A stretch of 64,000 bases of DNA from Petrolisthes cinctipes (lineage: Eukaryota > Arthropoda > Malacostraca > Decapoda > Porcellanidae). Below the pieces are notes generated by a model. The model saw only the letters and a list, made by a program, of their open reading frames with translations. It searched no databases and was not told the DNA's origin. The DNA lies in NCBI GenBank assembly GCA_033782935.1, contig JAWQEG010001559.1, positions 1,675,001 through 1,739,000 of the forward strand, in the 5' to 3' direction. Positions 21,541 to 32,046 of the stretch are shown in pieces. The first letter of the stretch is position 1. Every line of letters begins with the position of its first letter. A program made the position numbers and the translations under genes.

Positions 21541-24187
21541 GGGGCGCATCCCCTCATGAAGCCAACTGTCCTTACGATGTCATCCATGAGGAAGCGCACT
21601 TGAGTTGCTCCAGTGGTGACTTGGTCTTTGCCGGTCTGCGCTCGGGGTCTCCTTCTTAAGCTGGCTGTTATTGGGCACTCCAGAAGGTAGTGAATGAGTG
21701 GCTCTTCAGTCCTATTTCCACAATGCTCCGACGCTTCTTTTAAAATACAGTAACGCATCGTTACATATCCCATCCTGATCCGATGTAAGTTGGTCCAGTC
21801 TCAGCATGGAACTTTGGTTGTGAGGGGTATCAATCCTGTTGCTAGGGTGTACCACCTGGCAGCACGTGAGGTTGCAGAGACGTCTCTAAGTCTGGAAACT
21901 ATTCTATCCTTGACTGCAGCCCCGGCTATGCTCTTGGTTTTCTTAAGGCTGGGAGGGATTTTGAATGTCGGAGTAGGTTCTCTGGCTGCCAATTTGGCTC
22001 CTTTGTCAGCCCTCTCATTTCCATCCACTCCAACATGACTCCTAGGTACAGGTAAGTTGACACCCATTCAAGTCGGGTGTCCTGTATGTGCAGATGCTCT
22101 TGGGGAACTCTCCCCTTGATGAACATTGCCTTTGATTTCTCTCTGAAGATTTTCAAACCCAGGTTTTTGCATTTCCCCTCGATTAGATCGAGACTTTTCT
22201 GAGCTCTTCTCATATTTCGCCCCTGAATCAAAAGTGCCAGATCATCAGCATACCTGATCAGTTTGACACCAGCCGGCAACTGGAGTTGCACTAGCTCTTC
22301 CATAGGAATATTGAAGAGGGTTGGGCTTAAGACCCCTCCCTGTGAAGTTCCGCTTTCCAGCAACTGGTAAGTCGATACTCAACCTTGGTACTTGACCCTG
22401 GCTGTGCGGTCCAAGAGGTAGTCTTGTACCCATGCGGGCATTCAGCCTCTAACTCCCCTTTCTGCCAGTGCTTCTAGTATGGCATGAGAGTTGGCTAGTT
22501 CGATGGCTTTTTCTAGGTCGAGAAACACGACAATGGCCTTTCGGTCCTTTACAGTGCTCAGTAGAGATGCAATGGCAGTTGTGATCCCAGTTCTCTTGAC
22601 AAAGAAAAGAGATGTGGATGCCATGGACCAAGCTTCCACAAGAGTCGGTTGAGCACCATCCTCTCCATGGTTTTACAGAGACAGCTCGTCAGAGCTATTG
22701 GTCTGTACTAGCCCTTCTCTTTGGGTTTTGGAATGGGTAGAGTATCTGCCTTTTTCCAAGCCAGGGGCAATCTTCCCACACTCCATGACTCGTTCATGAT
22801 GGTTAGGAGGGCCGCGTGACCCCCAGTACCCAGTCCAGAAATAATTGAGTATGTTATGCCATCATCTCCGGGGGCCGTGTCTTTGCTCTTCTTCCTGGCT
22901 CTTAAGAGTTCATCCAGCATGAATGGTCCATCAGTTTCATCACGCTCGAGGACTGCTTCATCTATATTCTCTTGTCTCGTGTCACGGAGCTGTTGTAGGC
23001 GGTCCTGTATTTACATCGGGAGATTAGTTGTTGCTGCCTTTGCTGCAAAGTTGCTATTAAGCATTTCAGCATCTTTGAGGGGGTCGAGACGTGCAGGCGG
23101 ACGAGTTGCCATCCTGTCTGTAGCTATATTGATGTTTCTCCATATCTCTCCCAGTTTGCTGTGTTCGTCAATGATCGAGCACCACTCATGCCATTTCTCT
23201 GCTTTCACTCTTCTGGAGATTTCCTTGGCGTGCCGTATCACCTCCCGTAGTAGAGAGAGTGATTCAGCAGTGGGGTTTCTCCTGTAAAGTTTTCTGTGTT
23301 TGTTGATTCTCCTGTTCTGTTCCCTAATTTCGTCACAGTAGAACCAGTAGTCCCGGTGTCTGGCACCGGTCCTCTGTTTTGGGATGGATTTCTCAGCTGC
23401 CATGTTAACTGCATTAGTGAATGCTGTGAGATTGGCGTCAAGGTCTCCTCCCATTTCGTTTTCATCGTGCCAACCTTGTAGGTGGCTCTCGAACTTCCTC
23501 CAGTCGCCCTTCTTGGTGTTCCATCCTGGGAGTAGTCTGGGAGCATAAGATCTGGTTCTTAGTTCCAGGCTTATCCTGATGGCATAGTGGTCACTGGTGA
23601 AGGTGGGGTGGATCCACCATTTCGAACAGTGGCCGAGGTCTCTAGATACAAAGTTCAGGTCAAGCCTGCCTCCTGCTTGGTGTGTGGGACGCCAGAGTTG
23701 AGGAGACAGATGTTGTCTGTTTCCTCCATCACCATGGCCAGGTGTCGGCCCACATCATTGTTATGTTGTGAGCCAAGAAAGCTGTGGTGGGTGTTGAGAT
23801 CACCCCCAATCAGCAGGGAGTGTGGTATGCTGAAGAGCTCAGAGAGATCCAGCTCCCACCTTTGGCTTCTGTATATGTTGTATACTTGGAGGTCTGTGGA
23901 TCCTGTGTAGATCTTGATGGCCAGACTTCCACTCCTTCCCCGCAAGGTGTTGGCTGTTCGAGGAGTTCTTGAGGGATGCTTCTCTTAATGTATGTGGTCA
24001 GACCTCTTTGCTCATCACTATGTGGTAGTGTGTAGTGTTCAAACCCTGGGAGTTTGGGTGTTGTCTCATCGGTAGTGAGGGTCTCCTGAAGAAGGACTAC
24101 ATCGATCTCTTCCTTGACAACAGCTTCTTTTAGGGAGTTGGTGTTGCTACGGAGTCCGCAGATGTTCCACTGTAGGATCCTTAGCAT
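21541..24187 (-). pseudogene. LINE family 4 ORF2: endonuclease, RT, RNase H remnant
   Basis: Starts MLRILQWNICGLRSNTNSL (24187), the standard endonuclease opening, with VVLLQET and, after a shift, LLIGGDLNTHHSF (about 23815). The linker (23454-23011) is basic and helical. RT shows PGDDGITYSII (about 22860), VVFLDLEKAIELAN (catalytic Asp region), GTSQGGVLSPTLF (about 22350) and RYADDLALL (about 22255). After YLYLGV a deletion joins SHVGVDGNERADKGAKLA (about 22035), the RNase H end. The C-terminal CGN...HYLLEC cluster is at about 21715-21680. At least five frame breaks occur. Confidence 0.82.
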
Positions 24188-25225
24188 ACTGTGGCATCTG
24201 ACTCAGAATCCGTTTCCTCATCCGAGCTTGGTCTTTGATTGGGATGAGGTGGGAGGGCCAGTGCCCTTCTAGGTGCCTCCTTTTTTCCTGGTTTGACAGG
24301 CGTGCAGTGTTCTTCGGGGGCGTGGGCGTTTGCCTGTTGGGCTGTTCCTGTTGTGGTACCAGCGCATTCTGGATGGCAGTAGATACCTCTTCTGTCGTTC
24401 TTTTGATACCGAGGGAGGCTAGAACCTTCCCAATGGCGTCTGCCAGCATGCTCTGCGTCAGCTGGACTACCTCCTCCCTGTTTTGGCTCCTCTCAATCAC
24501 CTCTTCCTCCTTGGTTTTCTTTTCTTCTTGGGAGAGGTGGGCAATTCATCACCTCTTTGTGTCTCCTTTACCTCTCTGGTCCTCAGTGTTTCTCCCAGCT
24601 GGGGGAATTCTTCATCATCCTGAAGAGGGGGTGGTTGTTGTCTGTCCACTTTCTTCCAGGCTGTTGACTTAGCCCTGGGAGCTGGGGCTGTCTTGGTGCC
24701 GTTGCATGGTCCGATAGCCTGATATATCCTTTCAAGTCTTGCTGGGCAGCTTCGGAGTCAGACATGGTGAGACTTATGGCAGTTTGGGCACCTTGAGGTG
24801 GTCTTCTGGCCTTCCTTGTGTGCCTGTATATACATCTTGGTCTCTTGCAGTCCACTACAGATCCCACAGATGATGGGATTTTTGCAGACTGCCCTGTGGT
24901 GTCCGTACTTCTGGCACCTGAAGCATCGAACCAGTTCTGGAATGTACTTTCTCAGCCGGTATTTACCAAAGGGGCCCAGGTGCAATGCTTCTGGAAGCTT
25001 CCCTAAGTGGGTGATGAGAACCAGTTGTGTCACCGTCTTGTCCCTGCTCAGACACCTTTCGGCGTCCTTTACTGATGGATGAGTCCTGATTGCATCCAAG
25101 TCTTGAGTTACTGGATAGCCCAAAACGACACCCTTGTACTCCTTGTCATCTGGAGCTAGTTCGTGCAGTGTCACATCTTGCACACGATGGTGGCGAAGGA
25201 TCTCTTCGCTCTTCCTGTTCCTCCG
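24147..25225 (-). pseudogene. LINE family 4 ORF1, Gag-like with CCHC knuckles
   Basis: Partial ORF1 protein. It begins within EEILRHHRVQDVTLHEL (no start Met upstream), then shows the knuckle CFRCQKYGHHRAVC (about 24930-24890), CGICSG and CPNCHKSHH. A stop at 24758-24760 and a frame change separate this from the C-terminal part (24500-24147), which is Gln/Pro-rich and ends ...VEHLRTP. Such proteins bind element RNA. The order of three Cys/His clusters is that of I/Jockey-group ORF1. Confidence 0.78.
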
Positions 25226-25290
25226 TTAATACCCAAAACAAAGGGTGATAGGCAAAAAAAAAATAAAAAAACCATCCTCACTCACTTCAC

Positions 25291-25334
25291 AGCCACTGAA
25301 GAAGCACCAAGGGGTGTGAAAACGCGTTCTGGCT
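25291..25334 (+). ncRNA. hammerhead-ribozyme-like motif of a Penelope-like element
   Basis: Plus strand: AGCCA (25291-25295), CUGAAGA (25296-25302), A, stem II GCACC with GGUGU (25304-25308 / 25313-25317) and loop AAGG, GAAA (25318-25321), a self-complementary ACGCGU, UC, then UGGCU (25330-25334), which pairs perfectly with the first AGCCA as stem I. All core elements of a type I hammerhead are present, with the minimal stem III described in Penelope-like elements, where two copies are thought to act as a dimer. Activity has not been shown here. Confidence 0.5.
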
Positions 25335-25469
25335 ACAAATGCATATTTTACCTGCAACATGGCATATGGCGATACCGTTAGACTACTGCCTATGGAAGGC
25401 AAAACCATCTTAAGGAAAAGAGAACATGCAGATAAGAAGCTGTACAATAATAAAGCTGCCATAAATTTT

Positions 25470-25678
<209 letters not shown>

Positions 25679-27048
25679 TGTGCCAAGGTCCGTTTGAAGA
25701 AAGACGTTGTGGTCGGTTATGGCTACACCATTCGTATTCTTGACCATTGCTTGTTGCCCATACACGCTGCAGGTAAGTCGAAGCTTTATCTGTCCTATTA
25801 TGTTTGATGTTGTAGATGCTGGTGGGAATTTTTGGTCGGTTTAAGCTAGGTTTATGTGAGTGTTTGAGTGTAGGAAAGGCATATGGGCCTCTGCCAGGTG
25901 TAAACATTTAGCTCTTTCCTGAGTATTATTCCATAGGGAGCGGTAAATGGCTGGATTGACAACCCAATAGCCAGGTTGGCATGTAGCGGTGGTCATTTTG
26001 GAATTGACATTGAGGTGTATATTTTATCTGTCTTTTTCGAGGGCTAGGCGGTCTTTGAAGACGACGTTGCTGGTGTCATAGATTGAGTGATTTGGGCCTC
26101 CTGAAGGTGAGGATATATTATGTAGGCACTTCTTGGAGGTAGGAGGAAAGAGATAAGTGATCAAGAGTGCGGCTATAACGGTAGAAATAGTCGCAGTTGT
26201 CGGAGAGTGGTCGGGACACTTCTTAAAAGTTCAGGATAGAAAGATATGTAATGATTTAGTATAGCATTTTAGTGCGAGCGATATATTCTAGATAATATGT
26301 GTAATAAGCGTGAAAGTTTGTTTGTTGGTTTGTTTTTGCTTATTCGCTTCCTTGTCGTGAAACAACGTCGCCATTTCTCATCAAATTTATAACAAATTTG
26401 GCACACAGAATGATTCATGAAAATAGAATACTTGAGCCTGAGCTCCCTCTTGGATACTAGCCGATTAGGCCTTCCGTCGGAAATCTCTTATTTAGCATAG
26501 GGGTTTGTTTGATTTTTAGTGTGTTTGTTTTGAAACAACGTGTCACTTATACAATTTACTATGCGTCATTGTTTGTGCTGTAAATTGAAAGGCAGGTCAG
26601 CATTATTATAAATGGATATGTGAAAAAATAAGCCACTACTGGAGTGATACAGGACGTGAACTAAAAACAATGAGACCTTCCTCAGTTGAATGTATTTCTG
26701 GCATTTGAAGAGATGTTTAGCATTATTTGGTAATGTGGATCTGGTGACAGCGACATAAAGGGACGATTTCACTATCATTTTTGTTCGTTTGGTTCCTCCC
26801 AATTCAAACTGGTTATTGCTCATTATGAAAAAATGACTCTGTACCACATTTACAATATCTAACAAACACTTTGGTTTTTACGATTGCTGCATAATTTAAT
26901 GACCAAATCCATCCAATAAAACAGTCAAAAGTCATATAGGCAGCTCAGTTTTTCGTTTGTGTTCTTAGAAATTACAACGAGCAACCTTCAGAATGCTCTC
27001 TATAGTTCAGCAGGCCTCATAACGAGTTCGCAGCGGACCTCAGTGTTT
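25679..27048. other. no gene seen
   Basis: Intron sequence without recognised coding potential. Bases 26270-26480 contain a TTTGTTTGTTGGTTTGT patch followed by a GTCGCCATTTCTCATC stretch that looks like the start of some Helitrons, but no matching terminus was found. Confidence 0.35.
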
Positions 27049-27056
27049 CCCTAGTT

Positions 27057-27365
27057 CAGTGGTTCTCAACTCGTGGTTCATGGACTGGTGGTCCATGATG
27101 ACTTTTCAGGTGGCCCACAGGGCCCTGTCCGATAGTGCGTCTCGAAACGCCCGGGACGTCTGTATGCTGGACACCCTTAACAGTAACCCAAGATGCCCAA
27201 AATTGTGCTCTCCCTCGAAAAAAAATTTGCACTATATTCAAATACTGCGGTCATAATGTAAATTATAATCATGAAATACATGATGACATTCAACATTTAA
27301 ATGGTCCACGAATTTATTTTCATTAGGTTAGTGGTCCATGGACAGAAACGAGTTGAGAACCACTG
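27057..27365. mobile_element. hAT-type MITE with perfect 8-bp target duplication
   Basis: A 309-bp non-coding element with 18-bp perfect terminal inverted repeats (CAGTGGTTCTCAACTCGT at 27057-27074 and its reverse complement ending at 27365). It is flanked by CCCTAGTT on both sides (27049-27056, 27366-27373). TIRs beginning CAG and 8-bp duplications are diagnostic of hAT transposons. With no transposase it must have been mobilised in trans. Intact ends and duplication indicate a relatively recent insertion, inside the host gene intron. Confidence 0.95.
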
Positions 27366-27373
27366 CCCTAGTT

Positions 27374-28024
27374 GATTTTTCCTATTATAATTTCATGCTC
27401 AGGTGAAAGAAAAGTACAAATTAGGATGAAATTAAGATTTAGTAGTGCTCAGATACTTACAGTTGCACATCTTGTTTATAATGTATTGCAAAACACAAAA
27501 TATTACTCTTCTCATTAATAATAGGTTTAGTAACCACTTATGCATCAACATATATTTTATATACGCTCGTTTCATCCTAAACAGGCATACATATCCCATC
27601 CCCTTCCCGCTCAGCAGGAAAGTACTGTAAACAATACAGTTTCCATTGTGTGTGGGTGTGTATACTCGCATAACTTTCATAGCCACCTAAGATAATTCTA
27701 ATATTTTTATCATAACACGAGGGCACTTTTCAGTGTTAAAATTAGTTTTGATTTTGCTCCGAAATTAACATTCGTATAATATCAATAACAGTGTAATATA
27801 TTTTTAAGTTAATGATAAATGTGAAAAATTAAAGGTTCTACTATTCTGTCGCAATTTATAGTATTTCATCAAGAATTTCGCCACTTGGGAATATAGTGTT
27901 GCTGGGACTCAAAAGAAATTAATTGAGCACCACATCTCTAAATGTTTTCACGCAGAATTAACGGCGTTCCATTTTTTTTTCTCAGTACTACTGATCTAAT
28001 ACACCAGATACCAAGTTGTCCCGC
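27374..28024. other. intron sequence, no gene seen
   Basis: AT-rich sequence between the hAT MITE and the host coding exon. The intron's 5' splice site is at 28024-28023. Confidence 0.5.
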
Positions 28025-28185
28025 CTGTATCTGATTGAGGTAGTAGTGCTTGTCTAGCTCCGAGATGGCTTCTTTCTCCTTTCCTTCTTCCTCTTCCTCC
28101 TTCTTGTCCTTCTTCTTCCCTCCCTTCTTCTTCCCTCCCTTTTTTCCACCCTTGGGTGCCATTTTCGTGCTCAAGTGATACTGAT
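28025..28185 (-). CDS. CFAP157-like coiled-coil protein, first coding exon
   Basis: Coding from the ATG at 28162 down to 28025 (46 codons). The protein starts MAPKGGKKGGKKKG, continues with more Lys and a run of five Glu, then ELDKHYYLNQIQ. The start is supported by a purine at -3 and G at +4. A 3' splice acceptor (TTTCCACAG, exon from 28185) lies 23 nt upstream of the ATG, so at least one 5' UTR exon lies to the right. The exon ends CAG and the intron starts GCGGGA, which would be a GC donor. Joining to 4801-4671 keeps phase 0. A Lys-rich start followed by a Tyr-x-x-x-Ile coiled coil resembles CFAP157; BBOF1 also has a Lys-rich N-terminus. Confidence 0.68.
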
Positions 28186-28490
28186 CTGTGGAAATTAAAA
28201 TATACAAATTTGATGTGAGAATCACTGGGCCGGTATTCACAAAAAAAATAATTTCGAATTTCCACTTTCGAATTTCAAACTACGTTTGATCATGATGTGG
28301 AAAACGGAAATAATTGAAGAGGAAAGGAAATATTACCGTAAGCCCTTAAGGTTATATAAAAAATAAATACCTACTGTCACATTATGATTGTAAGTTATCA
28401 TCTGGTATAGAAGTGCAACTATAATGCTCTATTCCAAGGGATTTGATGTATTGTGGAATATGAATACAAACTTTACGTAGCAAACTTTAG

Positions 28491-28820
28491 GGGAGGTGGC
28501 CGAGTGGTTGGTGTTCTGGACTCATATCCTAGAGGTCGGGAGATCGATCCTCTCAGGTGAGGGCCTGAGAATATTTACTCTTCCGATTTGAGTTTCAGGC
28601 ACTAACTAAAAGGCCACCAAACGTCGTAAAACACCCTCACTGGTACCATAACAGCTGCCGTATTTGGGAATAACCCTCACTTCCCTCCCTCTTTGGCTGG
28701 GTACCAGTTCGGAAGTCGTGACACGTGTGTGTGTGTGTGTGTGTAAGTAGCAGTTGACCTGGGCCACGGTAACGGGTTTGATTAAACCAATGTCCGGTGT
28801 CGGAACATAAAAAAAAAAAA
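28491..28820 (+). mobile_element. tRNA-derived SINE
   Basis: The first 65 bp look like a decayed tRNA: A box TGGCCGAGTGG (28497-28507), an anticodon arm GGA-CTCATAT-TCC with CAT in the anticodon position, and a B box GAGATCGATCC (28540-28550). A non-tRNA body follows, including a (GT)n patch (28724-28744), and the element ends in a 13-base A-run (28809-28820). These are the parts of a Pol III SINE. The CAT anticodon suggests tRNA-Met ancestry, although repeated mutation could mislead. No target duplication was recognised. Confidence 0.78.
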
Positions 28821-29384
28821 TAACTATTCACAAGCCAGCCATTACTGATAATTAAATAATGCTTTATTTGTATGTCATGTAGTAATTCTTACCCAAGAGC
28901 AGGTTGCTTATTGTCTGTAAAGAGAGATGAAGTAAACTATGTTTGGTGTCCTAGTGTGTAGTCAGGTGTGTCTACAAAAATTGATATATGTAAATAAATT
29001 TTGTATTACTTGGGGGGATAACACATTACTAATATGTTAATAAATATATTAAAATGGCTGAAATGTTGCATTAGCACATGTGGCTCCTCTTCTCTGCACC
29101 ACCACCCCTCCTTCCACCCATCAAGCCGTCTGTCTCACCCCCCCCTCCCCCTTTCTCCGACCCGAATACGGATGAGAAAGCTTTGTCGATTCGAAATGTT
29201 GTCTTGTATATGCACAGGAGTTCACACAAGCGAAGCACTGTTGCCACGTTAGTCAAGCCAAGTGAAGGGGTGGTCCAGGTAGAAATATTGTAGAGTGTAC
29301 CTTAACATGTCATTCAGTGTGGGATAACCCAGTTCCGTATAGCATACTAAGTTTGACGATGTCTCTCTTACACCTAATAATTAT

Positions 29385-29580
29385 TTTATGGCCCAATTAT
29401 ACAATTTAATGACAGGTTCAATGTCAGCTCCCACCCAAGACTCACATCCATACAGTAGTGCGACATAAGAGCAGCATCAAACACTCGACGTTTAACAAAG
29501 TATGGTACGTCGTTACTTCTCTTGGTAAACGACACGAATTTTAATATATGACACTGCTTGTTCCTCGCATGTTCCTTCAC
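29385..29580 (-). pseudogene. RT C-terminal fragment of another LINE
   Basis: Read on the minus strand it gives KRRVFDAALMS and, after a one-base shift, ALLYGCESWVGADIEPVIKL and YNWAIK. The phrase FDAALMS...LLYGCESW is the conserved region just after the RT palm in several LINE clades. Only about 65 codons remain, bounded on the right by the 5' end of LINE copy C at 29597. The clade is not assigned. Confidence 0.62.
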
Positions 29581-30052
29581 TGCAGTTCTCCCTCAGCGGG
29601 AACCGCCTTGACGTGGTGGTGGGGGGGGGGGGGGCTTGCGTGTCTCTGAGACCTGGCGAGCTAGACTAGAGGGGGCTCCGGCCCCTGCTCTGCCCCGGTT
29701 TCGGGGAGAGATGGATTCCCATGCTAGTAAGATCGCCAGTGAGAGACCAAACTAAAATGTTCCCATGCAATAGGCTGCCAGTTTGAGCCAACAATGCTGC
29801 CCTCCAGAGGGACTGCCCTGTAGGGGCTGTCCTGTGTTGGATGGTTGGGTGTCTGGGCCGGGAGATGTTGGGGAATGGGGTTCTCAGCACCGTCGTGGGT
29901 AAACATTTGAGCCATTGGGGCTGCTTTTTAAAATGAGTGGCTCCGTTGGGGACGAGGTACTCTGCCCACGGAGACCAGGGCTCGGTCACCTCATCTGTCC
30001 GGTAGGTAGTAGCTCTTCGCTCCTGGGGCCATCCTAATAAGGATAATGTTAT

Positions 30053-32046
30053 ATGGATAACGAAAAGCCCTTTTCTCTTTCTCTAGCGGTGGTCGACCAA
30101 TCCTTCAAGACGTCACTCTCTGGTCGTTGTGGTATGAAGAAAACTGCAAATAAGAGAAGAACCAACAGGTCGGGTGTTGTGTCGACAAACCCTGTTAACG
30201 GTTTGGGCACGTTAATGTTGACTAATGTGTTTGCATCCCTTTCCTATGGCGTTATCCACTCCATTTTTAATTGTTTTGGAGTGTTCCTTCGTATCCGAGT
30301 CACTTATGAATGAATGCAGATCTAATCAGTGTTATATTACCTTCATTACAATGCTGCTGCTAAAACAGCTTTTGAGGCAAGAGATTCTCTGTCTGTGGGG
30401 GATACTCAATGTAAGGTTCAGGTAATGCGGTCCATTACAAACGTAGTTGACAGAGACAATGACTACTGCCCTAACATCTTCGATGGTTCTGTAGAGCATG
30501 TCCCTAAGGAGCGTCGCATTCCTACACCCTTTTGTTTTGTGGGTTACTACAGGGAGGGGCGTGGTAACCTTATCCATGCTTTTAGGTATCTGAAGGAAGA
30601 AATTGGATTACTAAAGATGCGCCACATAAAAAAGTAAGGTAAGGGTGTTTTATTCAGAGCCAAAGATCTTACACAGGCTATGATGCTCCTCTATCTCCAC
30701 TGTCCTTCTGATGGCATGTTTGAATCCATCAAACCACATAGAACATTTAATTATAGCAAAAGGCGTATATACAATGAGGACGTGTATGAATTCTCAGAAG
30801 AAGACATTCTTGCTATGTGCCCAGATAGTGTCCAACGAGTAACAAAGATCAAAGGTAGTAAAAATATGATCATCCTTACTTTCCTCGGCTTGCATATCCC
30901 AGATCCCATTAACATCAGCCCCATCTCTTTTGAGGTAAAGCATTTAGTTGAGCGTCCTTTGCAATGTTTCTTCTGTTATGAGTTTCGTCATGGGATGAGG
31001 AACTGCGACAACCATTCCCGGTGTGGTAATTGTTCTGCTCTTGACTCACATCCTACTTCTGAGTGTCAGTCAGAGAGTTACTTCTTTTACTGCAGGGATG
31101 CTCACCCTATACGTTCTCGCCAATGTAAAATGTACCTCCTTGAGCAGGATATCTTCCACTTGGCTAACACCCAATTCATCAGTATTGGTAGTGCCAGATG
31201 GCAACTCAACTTCAGGCGATAGAAGGATGGTGGTGTTAGGCCATACACCTTCTCCCTTCGCCCTCATCATTCCAAGTCGACAACATCTATATCGATTGCA
31301 GCACCCTCTCAACTCTCTCAAGAAGCAGCTGCTTCTTACTCTAGTGAGAAGGTTTCACTACATAATAGTTTCTTTGTCTTGGAAACTGTATCAGACACTC
31401 ATACCCTTCAACCGATTTCAGGTGTTAACTAAAGGTGTCCATGTAGTAAAGGTTCACGCTGCCACACACTCTACAAAAGGAAACCCAGGTCAACTAACTG
31501 CAACAGAGACGACTTCGTGGTTCCTCTGAGGTATTTGACTCCATGGACGTTCTTCCTTGCAAAGCAACCGTCTCTGTAGACTCATCCATAGTTTCCTCTC
31601 AAGTTCACCAGAAGCGTTCTCGTGGCTCTGATGAATCTCTTGATTCAACAGAAGTTCCTCCATGCAAGCTTCCTTCAGGATCCTCAGATGGGCGTGAAGT
31701 TAATGTGGATGCCACGGATCTTGTGACTTAAAAATATTCAGTTTCTCTTCCGCTTGAGCAGTGGAGTGATTCTACCACCTGTATTATGGATGTTGATGTA
31801 TCTGCCTGTGTCAGTGATACCACTGCTGTACAGGACAATACCAATGTAATTGTTTTAAAGAATATCCCAGCTCATTTACCTTCATCTTCTTCCAACATAT
31901 CAGATGCTTCAGGGACTCGTCTATGGGTCACAATTACTGCCCCAAGTACTACTCCTCGAGTTCACTCTTCTTCTAGTGGCCCAGGATTGACAAATCTTAT
32001 CGTTTGGGTAAACCCGTTAGCTTCCCAAACATCAGTACTAAAGTAA
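30053..32046 (+). pseudogene. LINE family 1 ORF1 (Gag-like, three CCHC-type knuckles)
   Basis: Starts MDNEKPFSLSLAVVDQSFKT. After a basic leader comes an RRM-like region (SVLRIR-type strand 'GVFLRIRVTYE', 'EARDSLSVGDTQCKV') and a conserved block ending SFEVKHLVERPL. Three Cys/His knuckles follow between about 30960 and 31135: CFFCYEFRHGMRNC, CGNCSALDSHPTSEC and YCRDAHPIRSRQC (first Cys changed to Tyr). A Ser/Pro-rich tail runs to about 32046. Stops at 30311, 30635 and 31220 and later shifts break the frame. The same protein in copy D is better preserved. Confidence 0.82.

Larger units (their letters stand above)
21541..25225 (-). mobile_element. RNase H LINE family 4, 5'-truncated, minus strand
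   Basis: A two-ORF LINE read leftwards: ORF1 with CCHC knuckles (25225-24147), then ORF2 with endonuclease, linker, RT (YADD) and RNase H tail (24187-21541). ORF1 and ORF2 overlap by about 40 bp. ORF1 lacks its start, so the element is 5'-truncated at about 25225. An internal deletion near 22075 joins the RT palm end directly to the RNase H end. Penelope-like sequence lies on both sides, so this LINE may have inserted into a Penelope element. No target duplication was found. Confidence 0.85.

Noticed and set aside
24235..25082. Plus-strand open frames across the family 4 LINE
   Set aside because: Antisense shadows of ORF1 and ORF2 on the minus strand, without domains of their own.
26270..26560. 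Possible third Helitron start
   Set aside because: TC-start and GTTTG-rich patch only; no hairpin/CTAG end could be paired with it.
28491..28565. Functional tRNA-Met gene
   Set aside because: The B box is degraded, the acceptor stem does not pair, and the sequence continues into a SINE body with an A-tail.
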